From positions 1,397,781 to 1,461,780 of the forward strand of contig CAADRB010000029.1 in NCBI GenBank assembly GCA_900708905.1: a stretch of DNA of 64,000 bases, read 5' to 3'. The notes beneath the pieces are model-generated. The model saw only the letters and a list, made by a program, of their open reading frames with translations, did no database searches and was not told the origin of the DNA. Positions 53,495 to 64,000 of the stretch are shown here, in pieces (the stretch's first letter is position 1; every line of letters begins with the position of its first letter). This DNA is from Hymenolepis diminuta (taxonomy: Eukaryota > Platyhelminthes > Cestoda > Cyclophyllidea > Hymenolepididae). A program made the position numbers and the translations under genes.

Positions 53495-53574
53495 AATGAG
53501 TGTCGCATGTGTCGTTGGTCCTGTATTGCGAACCTCCATTGTCTACATTTGAAGTAAAGTACATTTGTACCTCC

Positions 53575-53580
53575 ATTAAA
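53575..53580 (+). terminator. Polyadenylation signal ATTAAA of MetAP2
   Basis: The common variant ATTAAA lies 80 bases after the stop codon, followed by AT-rich sequence. No AATAAA lies closer. Confidence 0.4.
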
Positions 53581-55795
53581 TTATATATACTCGCTGAGTC
53601 TATTGTTTTAACCTAAATAGGAGCCGAGTTTATCTCCACTATCTTGGTAAATCTAAAAGCTGCATATTTTCTGCTTTATTGTTTTATCAGATTTAGATAT
53701 ATTAAGTCAAACATGCATAGGCTTTTCATAAAGTACTTGGCTTGGTTTGAGAAAGGTTAAGTTCTTCAGTCCTATTGATCGAAAGAACGATTGGTTATTT
53801 TTCGTTTTAAAATTATGCTTGATGGATAGAAAGAAAGAGTTTGTTTTGATTGCTGCCTCTTTTTTCTTAACACCTGCAATATGCAATTACAGTTGGGGAT
53901 TATTTTTCTATGACGATTGAAAACTGTCAATTATCATGAATCTGTGCTTGTTCTCAATTGCATTTTCATTATTTCAATTCTGGTCCAATTCGTAAGATGG
54001 CAGCACATGTCCAACTTAAATCACACGGGTACGTGAGATTCAAATAATCATACTTGATATTACATTAGTATTTCTATGGCGGTGCAAGCTTTAGTCATGG
54101 GAAGTAAATGAATAAGGGGAACAGAAAATTCACCAAGTAATTCGTTCAATCAATTATCTTATTGAGGATATGATTCTGGGATTATCGTAAAAATAAATTT
54201 TGATCCTGGAAAGTGGAAATATTTCTCGAGCTTGAGTCGTGACATCTTTTGTCCTTTAGACCACAGAGATTAAATTTAGCCAATCGTGTTTCAGTCAATG
54301 TGCATGATGCGTTCGTGAGTGCCCAATAAAAATAGGCTCATAACGGTTGAAGGATTCGGAAATGGATTAACCAAAAATTAGCGTTGGAGTGATGCGTTGA
54401 TACCGCAGCCTAAATGTGGATGGAAAAAAGTAATGGGCTAAAAGCAAGTGGAATGTCTTGGCATTACTAGAGAGAAAAAATAGTTTCATAGGTTCTTATG
54501 ATTCAAATTACCATAATAGAATATGGTAACTGGACGTTCAGTAGCGGGCGACTTTTGATAAGAGGTATGCAACCCGGATAATCTAAAGTTTGAAATAAGT
54601 TGGTCAAGGTCTAATATATTAAGTAAATAAAAATGCTTTAAGGGATCTCTTCGTTAACATTTTGAAAATTTTATTTAGAAATGAATGCTCGGAACAGAAT
54701 GCGGAATAGAATTCAACAACTATGCCTAATACGATGCTTCCTTTTGTACGGCTTTCGGAAACAGATTAGACCTTGTGCGAGGGCGCGGTCGTTTTATTGT
54801 GTTCTTCTAACAGATTTCGTTTAATTTAGCTCTGCTATATTAAAATCATCATCCTGCTCTCCTGGTCATTTGAAGAATAATAAACCATTTTCTGTCAACT
54901 AACGGCTCTGCAACTCTAAAAATTGAGGTGGGACCACCACCAAATTTTCTAAATTCGACCGTTTAGGGTGTCCGCTCCCTACTATCTTTTGATTTTCAAA
55001 ACTGTCATCTTATTCAATTTTCGCCCACACTTGCATTTGAATCTAAACTCCAAAGTAAACGTTCTCAAAAATTTTAAATGATAGAGTGACCCTGGCTAAG
55101 ACTGGAACAATACAGAAATCTTGGTTTGGTGATCCAAATTCAAAAATTTGCCTTTCTCATCCCCTCAGAAAAATCGATACATCCCTTATCTAAATTGCAC
55201 ACCAAACTATGAGCCTTAGTTTAAATGGATCTAATTTTTGTTTAATTTGCCTGTGTATCAGACAATGACCTTTTCACTTCTCTGTGTTGGTTGGAATCGT
55301 TAAGGTTGACGGAATTGTGGTTAAGTTCCAAATTTCGCTTATGATGTGTGAATGTATCTGGATAAATATACATACCTTGTATATAATATTTTGTGAAGTT
55401 GGAGCTTCCGAAATTTTAGATATTTTTCCCTTTTCCAAAAATGCTTTGCTATAGAATTTCGGAAAATGGAATTTCAGTATATTTATTAAAAGGTGAACAA
55501 AATGATCTATTTAATAATATTAGGGATTCAACAATGATGTTAATATATAATGACATCATTAATAACCATTTTTAGAATCGCTGTAAATACTCTTGTTATT
55601 CGTGGATATTTTGTCAATTTCTAAAGTGCAGGTTGTATTAATTAGGCTGAAGTCTAAATTATTAATGACGTAAACACTAGTTAATAGAATCTAGATACAA
55701 CAAACTACGGAGGATGTCTTATAAATTGTTAAACTTTTAAATAGAAGAAGCGTTTTGTCATGTATAAATCAATGACAAATTTTTATGCATTTAAG
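53581..55795. other. Intergenic interval, no gene recognised
   Basis: AT-rich, with no open frame of note on either strand and no clear repeat. Confidence 0.5.
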
Positions 55796-55799
55796 CAAC

Positions 55800-56160
55800 C
55801 GCGTAGTGTTTGTTGCGGGAAGAGTAAGGCCTAACAGCAATGAAGCAGAACACCAAGAGTTGATCAATTAGGCCAGGACGTATTGAACAAGGGGGGAAGA
55901 GAGAATTGAGGGAGGAGGGGGGTGGAGCGAAAGAAGATGTGCATTGAAAGGCGCGTGAGGACATAATTGTGTGTGTGTTTTAATTGGACGGGACGGCTGT
56001 AGAAAAAGGAAGGGACAGTGTGGATAGGACTGGTTCCCGAACATAGTCGAGTCAGCGGTGCCTCTGCAGCTATCATCTGAGGTACACTTAGTTAACTTTT
56101 CTGATCGATGCGGACGAGCTACTTGAGGACACACGATCGTAGAGAGCCTGGGGTCACAAT
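55800..56160. repeat. Dispersed repeat, second copy of the 3625-4000 island
   Basis: It shares AGAACACCAAGAGTTGA (55847-55863) and flanking blocks (GAGTAAG, AACAGCAAT, GTATTGAAC) with the first island. It continues into a purine-rich stretch (GGGGGGAAGAGAGAATTGAG), as the first does. This could be a solo LTR or another element end. The - strand frames here are composition-driven. Confidence 0.4.
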
Positions 56161-59100
56161 AAGATCGAAAATTTCACATATCACTATGAAGACAAGATAA
56201 TTAAATTTTGGTGATTGGCGACGACGTTAGATAGATATTACGGAGATGATGGGGCTCATCCTTCATGTTTAATTGGTCAGTTTTAGAATGAAGACTATAT
56301 AAATCATTAGATCATCTCGTAAACCTCCCCCATTCTTATTATTTCGAAATTATCCAACCCGCTTATTAAAGAGATCTAAGAAACCGTCTTGTATTAACAC
56401 TAAGGCACGTTAACCCGATAGGGGTCAACAGCAGTAAGGATTGTTGCACGTCAATAAAATTGAGATTATCATTTGCGTTTCAAGACGAATACACATTTAA
56501 ACTTTCATTCTTCTATCTTATCGAAGTTTTCTTAGACGTTGTTTGTCAAGGCACTAAGAGAATTAAGAGTCCTTCTAATGACTAATAGTAAAAACATCAA
56601 ATCAGGGCACCGATGGATGAGAGGAAGCCAAAAAGCGTTTAACAACAGCACTAAAAATGCGTAAGAGAGAAAGCAATTTAGAACAAAAGGTCTGTGCTAA
56701 GCTCAACATAAGGTGGGCTGTGAGTTAAACACAGATAGATGGGCTGAGTCAGTGCAATTGTAAATCAATAATAATTAAGCAGGTACGTTTTGAGTACATA
56801 ACGAGGGGAGGAGGCATTTAGTTTACGCACACATTAGGCGTACAATATCTCATATAAAAGTAGTTGAATTTACATGTGGTTCGAGAACAAGTATTGAGAA
56901 TCACGTATAAAATAATCAAACAAATTGCAGTTATCGTTTTTGTTATCAACCGAAAGGTCAAAATATTCCTAACGCAACACTCAGTCCACTTAGAGCCAGC
57001 AGTGAACGATATCTTCTATTTAAGGGAAAAATCAAACCGAGACTAGTAGAAAAAGCCACAATTAAACAGGAATAGGATTCTCCAAATTTCTCCAGTTTCA
57101 AACCTACCCACTCTCCAAAAATTACACTATAAAAATACGCTAAAAATTGTCAGTATCGTTATGTTAATGCGCATTCGACTCATTCTAGGATTACAAAATT
57201 TCAGTTTGCTGTTTAACAATATTCATTACATATTGATCATAATGAAGGTGCGTTTTAGGGAGAGAAACAGCATTTAGTCCTTTATAATTATGTTCTGGTG
57301 GCAATATTGTCGCAAGAAACTTTATGAATAGAAACAAAACACGGGCTTAGATGGGCATCTATTCGATATATATTTTTTATTTCTGCTATTAATCAATAAT
57401 TTATTCATTTAATTTGTTTATAATATTATGCTTGCAAGCTGGAAAAAATAATAGGGGTTGTTTTTTGAATCATTGAAATCTGAAGTTGAGAAGATCACTA
57501 TTCATGAAATGCAATTTACATTTAAATATTCCCGTAGGGTACTGGGTTTCTCAGACTTAGGATTCATCTTCTTTTCGTAAGCCTCTCAAGTGTGAGTCTT
57601 ATCTAGACGACTCAGGGTGGCCAAAATCTGATTGTCAGTGATTAAAAGGTGTCTAAATTATTTATTTGCAAGTCAGTAGTCATTTCTGAATTTGCCATGC
57701 AGGTCACCTGAAAAAGACGTAATCGACGCTCTTTTTTTACTCAAATTAGGGATTTTATTCGCAAAATTTCGAGGTTTCTTGCAGCGAACTAACCTAAAGC
57801 TTAATTGAAAAATACATCCGAGGCGTTTTGAAGTTGACTAATTTAACCTTCTGTCCGATGTTTTACTTTATATAGAACGCGCTACTTGATAATACTGAGA
57901 CGATTGACGAATGATAAGGATTTCTTCTATATGTGTTTGGATAAACGAATTCGTAAATTAGAATAAATTATTAAGCATATTTTCTTTCAGATAACATTTC
58001 TCTTTGTTTTACTTTACTCTTATTCTGGCTGATCATCTTTGCATTCTATTTAAATTGACAATATCATACTGCAATGGGAAGCAGTATTTATATTGCCTTC
58101 TAAATTTGGTATGTATATTTTCCTAAATTCGTTTTCATTTTCTTTTAAAGATGGTCGTCGAGGTAAATGACCTTTTTCTCACTTTTAAACCAAGGTTTTT
58201 TAAAATAAACTGATAATTCATGCGATTTGACATTTTGCATTTCAAAAGTCTTGTATAAAAATTGTTTTGGTCAGAATGTCTACTAGCAAATATCAATGTT
58301 ATATGGAATGCAACCGATTTAATCTATGTTAAATTCCTCAACTACTCACTAGATTCGAAAAATTTGTTTTATTTTCGATATGTATACAGAGCAAAAATAC
58401 AGCTTTTGTCTTGGAAAAGTATCTAAACACGTGTGGAAATTCAACAAGCATTTAGGTAAGCATGGTGGCCTGAATTTAAAATGACCTGCTGTGTGACATG
58501 TTCTTGTTCATGTTCATGTTATTCCAATTTTCCTCATGATATGCACTTGTTCAATCCCGTTTCCCTATCAGGTGTTGTTACCTTAAGCGAGTGGCGATTT
58601 TCAAAAGCTATGTTGGTGTTTAGCATGTTTAATCATTTCCTAAATGGCTTGATGTTTTATATTATTTCACATTTCATAATTAAAATTTATTCGCTATTGA
58701 ACGGACTCTTCCGTCTGATTCCGTGATTCCTGTCAGAGCTGGATCTACCAACCACTTCGGTAATCAAGGCTTTAACTTCTAAAAAGGTCGAGTAGAAGGA
58801 GAAAATAATATCAGAGAATCAAAAGAATCTTAGAAGTTAGTCCCCAGATTAAGGTTGTACAGTTTTTACTTGGCGAGGATAGTTCTAATATTACAATATT
58901 CAAATTTGTGGAATCGTCCTCCATTTCTTGAGTCAATGCATGTTTGCGTTGTCCACAGCCTATTGACCAGTTTATATTATGAAATGACCGGTCAGCTACT
59001 TCTGATGCATTTATCTTCTTCTAATAACCAAGAAAGATTATGTTTACCGATCATTTTACTGTTTAATAAATTCAAACTTAATGCCTTGTCTATTTGTTAT

Positions 59101-59650
59101 TTTGCTTATGCTTACAATTTGGCGTCATTGGCCTTTTTCCTAACCTATTTCAATCCTCAACAAAGGTGACACTGAATACTCCATAGTGATAACTACCCAC
59201 TTAGATAAAATCGATATCAATTAATTCGTAACTAATTCAACGAGAGTTATATTTAAAATACTTTTTGGCAAACCATATATATATATATACATATATGTGT
59301 GTGTTATTTCCTTGTAATATATTTTGATAATTAATTAATTCTTACTTTCATTTGTTTTATTTTGATATACTTATTAGTCAAATCAGTAAAAGAACATTAA
59401 ATTATATAATTATTTAAAGTAAATGTATTCCAGGAAATTCATTTTATCGAAATAACGGTAGAGAGAGGAAATGATTTAAACAACCACGCAAACTTCTCGA
59501 AATCTCCTAAATGAAAGTATATACATTATAATCTGTATGAGGATGATATGTTTGAAACGTGATGGGGAGGATAAGTCGCAAATGCTCGATGAAAGACAAG
59601 TATAAGTGAATGCTAAAGAGAGATAACGCGTAGACGAGGGTGCTTTTAAT
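56161..59650. other. Intergenic interval with unexplained open frames
   Basis: No recognised gene. Two + strand frames, 58481-58726 (81 codons, Cys-rich start and hydrophobic stretch) and 58855-59169 (104 codons, hydrophobic), lie in line but match no family I know. An AT/TATG microsatellite lies at 59274-59302. Confidence 0.4.
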
Positions 59651-62026
59651 TTAACCATATCTTTGCACTTCACTAATACGTTTTCGAATCCAGTTGCAAC
59701 TGGTGTGATCCAGGGACTTGAAGAAGCTTGTTTTACCATAGCGATGGGAGTACAGGCCCACAAGATGAGGCCGCTTTCCGCTCCCATGGACACTAACCAG
59801 TGGGCCCACAGAATCTGATGGGATATCGTGATTAAGAGCCTGAAGATAGCGATGTTCTCCTCGTTTCACATTCACCAACGCTTCGTTGAGGAATCCATAG
59901 AGTTGACCGGGAAAATTGAAACCTAATGCGGCAAGTTGATTTGGAAGATCTGCAGCACAGTAGAGTTGAATCGGTTGGATCCGATGACTGTAAACCAAAC
60001 TTTCTTCCAGCTCAATCAAGACGAAATCTGATCGTCGACTTTGAGAGCAGTATCCATAGTCTCTTTCAAAGATTATCCTCTTAATTTGATGTCCTATTTG
60101 CAATCAAAAGGAAAGCTCGATAGTGAGTGAAATCTGATATCAAAAAAGCATTTTTTGCGAGGTGCACATGCACTAATACTACTACACTGGTGACAACAGT
60201 TTGGTTTTGACTTAAATTACGATACATGAATGGCTGGGCATGCCGCGTAAAATGCATCATTCATTCACTATTTTTTCATTCCATTGTGGTCTTACGAGGT
60301 CTTTCATCGCCTGAAATGCCTATTTATATACGTATGCACTTCAATATCTGCACTTTAAAGGCACGTTTTCATAACAAACCTTTCTTTTTATAAGAGAGTG
60401 TTAATCTCGTTCAAAAAGGTATTGGAAGAAGCAAGGAAACTTACGAAGGAAGGGAACAACTGTCAAAGGATGGGTTTGGAATAACAAATAAATAGTTGCA
60501 TTTGAAAAAAATGGGTAGGAGATGATATCCTTTCAAATCGATGATAATTATAAATGAACGATAAATAATTCGATGTTAGTTACATAGTGATCTGATCCTC
60601 TACATTCAAATATAAAATAGAATTTCGTATTTTTAACAGATCCTAGTAATCGTTTACTTCTGTTTGTCTCTTTTCACTCAGTTTAAACTCACTGGACGGT
60701 CCTACGCGATAGCTGCATATTTAAAAATATAATCAGTTAGCTCAAGATCTAGACCTTGTTAAATGATATTTATGCTAGTTTTCTATTGCCTCGTCTCGAA
60801 TGTAATGAAGAATGTTGTAACTGGAAGATTTGAAACTTTCCGCAAATTTGTGACTAATATACACAGTCTCAGCTTCATTTATGCGATTTTCAAATATGTA
60901 ATGGAAGATTTACACGGTAGTCAATGATTTGTGAACTTAAATTGTTTAAATTTATGTCCATCAATACTAAAAAACTGTGACATTTACCAAGTGTAGTTAA
61001 AAGGCATTTGGTCATAAGTTGGCTCGGTTTTAATAATAGGCTTAAAATTTACTAAAGTGGGATGGTATTTGATCATTTATTAAGTTCGATTTACCGAATG
61101 CGAATAGAGGTAACACAATCCTTAATGTCCGTTCTTTGGTCGCCTGTCAAAATGTCTCGCTCAATCTTTGTAAAATTAAGTAAGAAAATTAATCTACCTT
61201 TCGAGGACTCGTTTTAAAGGAAGTTGGTAAGACTTGTCAAGCAAAGGAAAATACTAAGAAAACCAAAACCCCAATTTTCAAAGAAAAATCATCATCATTA
61301 GATCCACCATAATTAAGAAATAGTCTCCTCTTGATAAATGAAATCTACTTCTGAGACCAGTATCAAGTAAAATAAGTTTGAAAATAAACTAACATTTATA
61401 ATTTTTGATAAATAGTACAATCACAAACACTTCACGAGGCAAATTTAAACCTGTCAACCAAATGTCATAATGCTGCTATTTTAAAATACTTCATGCTTCA
61501 ATAAGCGCTACTAAACGCGACAATATCCGGTCGAAATTAACGGCACATAATGAATAAAAAAGATTTGACAAAAATGCTTCGCAAAATTCAAGAACGAATC
61601 CAATTTAAACAATCTCGTGGTTTCTAGTTTAACGTCTTGTCAAATGTATAGCTGTTAAAGCAAAAATATTTTAACAAAATTGATTATCAAAATGGGTATC
61701 GGTTTTACAAGAAAAGGAGATTGTTTTTATGCGAAAATTTAAAATGGGACGATACATTTCATTGCAAACGTTAGATTTGACTTACTCTCTCTTGGAAGAT
61801 TACCGATGTTTCCCCAACTTGTTCCAGTGTATGCATATAAAGGACGTTCACCGAGACACAAACATTTTCCGGAGACTAGGATAAAATTTCTCGAAACAAT
61901 AGCTCCACCGCAATTTCCCACAGTTGCCATAAAGGGGGCCTTTTCGATGGACATAGGATATTCAATTAGGAGACAAGAAGCCAGAGCTAGCCATGAGGCC
62001 AATGCCAAAGAAATTAGAACTTGCAT
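59651..62026 (-). CDS. Secreted trypsin-like pseudoprotease (two exons)
   Basis: Exon 1 is 61786-62026 and exon 2 is 59651-60093, with a 1692-nt GT-AG intron; 227 residues plus TAA. Met1 starts a clear signal peptide (MQVLISLALASWLALASC). The fold is that of chymotrypsin-family S1: NCGGAIVSRNFILVSGKCL gives the Cys42-Cys58 pair, SDFVLIELEESL has the catalytic-type Asp103, and IPSDSVGPLVSV is the active-serine loop with Ser175. The His of the usual AAHC is Lys54, GDSGGP is SDSVGP, and no IVGG activation site exists. It is therefore very unlikely to cleave peptides. Cestodes are known to secrete inactive S1 homologues (for example Echinococcus antigen 5); a similar binding or antigenic role is inferred. 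The start was chosen at the Met that opens the signal peptide, not the Met 38 codons upstream. Confidence 0.88.
60094..61785 (-). other. Intron of the pseudoprotease gene
   Basis: The donor GTAAGT (revcomp at 61780-61785) and the acceptor TTGATTGCAAATAG (to 60094) join E80 to R81 in phase 1. Trypsin spacing needs no extra exon here. The interval is AT-rich with no recognised element. Confidence 0.75.
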
Positions 62027-63540
62027 TGATTTTAACTTGAAGAAAATGTGAAAATGGATTTCGAATTTATACGATCTTTTATATAATAGGAAAAGGGAAG
62101 AGAGTAGCCAATCGAAAGCCAGATCGTGTTTGGGATTTACCACCGCTTACCTGCATGTAGACGCCCACACGTTTATGTTTGTATGATAATGTTGGCCAGA
62201 AAAATTCTCGAAATCCTTGAATTTCAAATTATTAAAATGTGCTCGAATTATGTGGAGGAAAATAAGCAATAGGTTATCCTATCTTCTACTATAAGCCGTA
62301 CGTACTGACTCTCTAAAAATTATATGGAAGAAAAGGAGGCAAAATGTATTCATTAGAAAGAGGATTTACCGTATATTCAGACGAGGATTATACATAAATT
62401 GATCATATCATAAAACTATGTATTGTGTTTCGAAACAAGAAATATTTATAACTGAGCGCACGAAAATGAAATAAAGCTGACAAATTGACTTTGATTTTTC
62501 GGTAAATGCAAATGCTATATTTTAACGAAAACTTATTGAAATCGATTTCCTGTAATTAATATTAATTATGGAAATATATGCGCAATATCGAAATCAAGGA
62601 AGATGAATTAGGAGCATCTATGTAGTGTTCAAGATATACTAATTTTAACCTAAATAAATAAATAATAATATTGAAATTTTCTTTGGCGAAAAATTATGAT
62701 TTAAACTCAGCTAAGATTAATAGAGGGATCACCTATTTTAACTTCGTTTACATTAACTGTTCTTACATTACGACCCTTGAAATACTCAAATATGATAGCA
62801 TAAGATTCATTCAACTGCTCATCAATAGCTTAACATATTCTGTCAGTTAAGAAGATTCGATAGAATTATATTTAATATACATCTGCCAAAATAATCGTCT
62901 TACTCTTGACTTTAATAACTACTCTAACAGCTGGCAAATTAATTTAACAAATTGGCAAAAAGTAATACTTTTCCATTATTTGAAAGTGAATTTTATTAGT
63001 AACTTTATGTAGTATATTTGTTGTGGCAGAATTAAGTCACTCTATTAATTTTTCAGTAGAAGTAAGTTAAAATTAGGTGTCCATTAGCTCACTTAAAAGT
63101 TATAAAACCGACAATCTGACAGGTTTAGAATATAAACAGATCATTTAATGCATGGATTTGCAATAAGAATTTTCACTCACATTTCTGTACTGATTATGCG
63201 TTATTCATTAAAACGTTTATTCTTTAAAGATATTTGAAAATTGAATTTTGAATTTACGGAGATTCATGTTTGGTATTACTTCTTGTTTAAAAATATGGTA
63301 AAAAGTTGAATTAACCTCTCAACAATAGGAAAGATTTCTTTTAAATACATACTCAAACTGATTTTTAATTCGATGTTTTGAAAGTTTTAAAAAATCATCA
63401 GACTATTTTTGACTTATAAGTCAATAAACTAGTTTTAAAATTTACCATCATGTCTAAATTTAAGCTCTCTATATTTCACAAGTTATCTCATAAAACTTCT
63501 CTCCTACATCTCTCTAAGTATTTTCCCATTATAAATTAGC
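62027..63540. other. Upstream region of the pseudoprotease gene, no other gene seen
   Basis: AT-rich. On the - strand, TATATAA-like sequence lies at about 62075-62095 (TATATAATAGG on the + strand), 50-70 bp upstream of the start codon. It may be a TATA box, but such strings are common here. Confidence 0.35.
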
Positions 63541-63815
63541 CCGACCTTGTGTCATCTGACCAGTAGTCAAGTGGCCTAAACGTGATGCTGTTCACACGCT
63601 GAGTCAGTGTGTCCTAACTACTCGAACGTTTGTCGACTTCTGATACAATTTGTTTATCTTCATTCCCATAGTATAATAATCCCCTCTGTAGACCCACACG
63701 CCACTGCATCCCGCTCTCTCAATTCTCTGAGTTTTTCCATTGTATTCAATAAAGTTATGCAACCAACGACCTCTCATATTTACATCTTGTTGCGTGGTGA
63801 AAATCATTAGAACTT
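63541..63815 (+). repeat. LTR-like segment near the right edge
   Basis: This GC-richer 270-bp island holds AATAAAG at 63748-63754 and a TTGCGTGGTGA stretch near its end. The layout, AATAAA then CAACNACG-type sequence then TGGTGA, resembles the R/U5 end and primer site of CsRn1-type elements. The - strand and + strand frames of 67 codons across it have no domain. Without a second copy the call is tentative. Confidence 0.3.
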
Positions 63816-64000
63816 AGAAGGGTGATATCTCATCTTGCTATTACATGCAATCCTACAACAGAATTTCGAAAATTAGTCTTGGTTAACCTGGTTAACTTCT
63901 ACAAAGACTAGCGACAATCGTATGCGTGGTTATTAACTGAGACGTTTCAGAGTAAATTCTCCTAATTTCCATTGAAATTAGACAAGAAAAAATTTGAGTG

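Overview
The window is AT-rich eukaryotic DNA with GT-AG introns, several kilobase-scale introns and much transposon debris. The best fit is a parasitic flatworm, probably a tapeworm. The evidence is the combination of Ty3/gypsy relics of the type common in trematodes and cestodes, a secreted trypsin-fold protein that has lost catalytic residues, and a cyclic-nucleotide-gated (CNG) channel gene with very long introns. The species cannot be fixed from sequence alone.

Three real protein-coding genes are supported. (1) A CNG ion channel subunit on the + strand runs from about 11.4 kb to 45.83 kb. I rebuilt it from 13 strongly or moderately supported exons plus one weaker 44-nt exon. From the ATG at 11681 they give a 931-residue frame with S1-S6, a TTIGD pore, a C-linker, a cyclic-nucleotide-binding domain (cNBD) and a C-terminal coiled coil. 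(2) Methionine aminopeptidase 2 (MetAP2) lies on the + strand from 50183 to 53494, with nine exons, 468 residues, all metal ligands present and one GC-AG intron. (3) A two-exon, 227-residue secreted trypsin-like pseudoprotease lies on the - strand from 59651 to 62026. It has Lys at the catalytic His position.

Layout: 1-3.1 kb is a decayed gypsy pol on the + strand, cut by the window edge. 3.1-11.4 kb is intergenic or upstream CNG sequence with dispersed repeats. 11.4-45.8 kb is the CNG gene. Its introns hold an antisense CsRn1-like gypsy relic (37.6-40.0 kb), an antisense gag scrap between imperfect direct repeats (43.0-44.5 kb), SINE copies and simple repeats. 45.8-50.2 kb holds a gag-like relic next to an inverted duplication. 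50.2-53.5 kb is MetAP2. 53.5-59.6 kb is repeat-bearing intergenic DNA. 59.6-62.0 kb is the pseudoprotease. 62-64 kb is intergenic, with an LTR-like stretch near the right edge.

The genes do not form an operon or a shared pathway. The channel is a membrane sensory or signalling protein, MetAP2 is cytosolic and acts on new proteins, and the pseudoprotease is secreted. The most notable items are a candidate 36-nt in-frame microexon that would insert a basic 12-residue segment between the CNG pore and S6, the inactive trypsin-fold protein, and several apparently uncatalogued dispersed repeat families. I saw no tRNA, rRNA or CRISPR structures.
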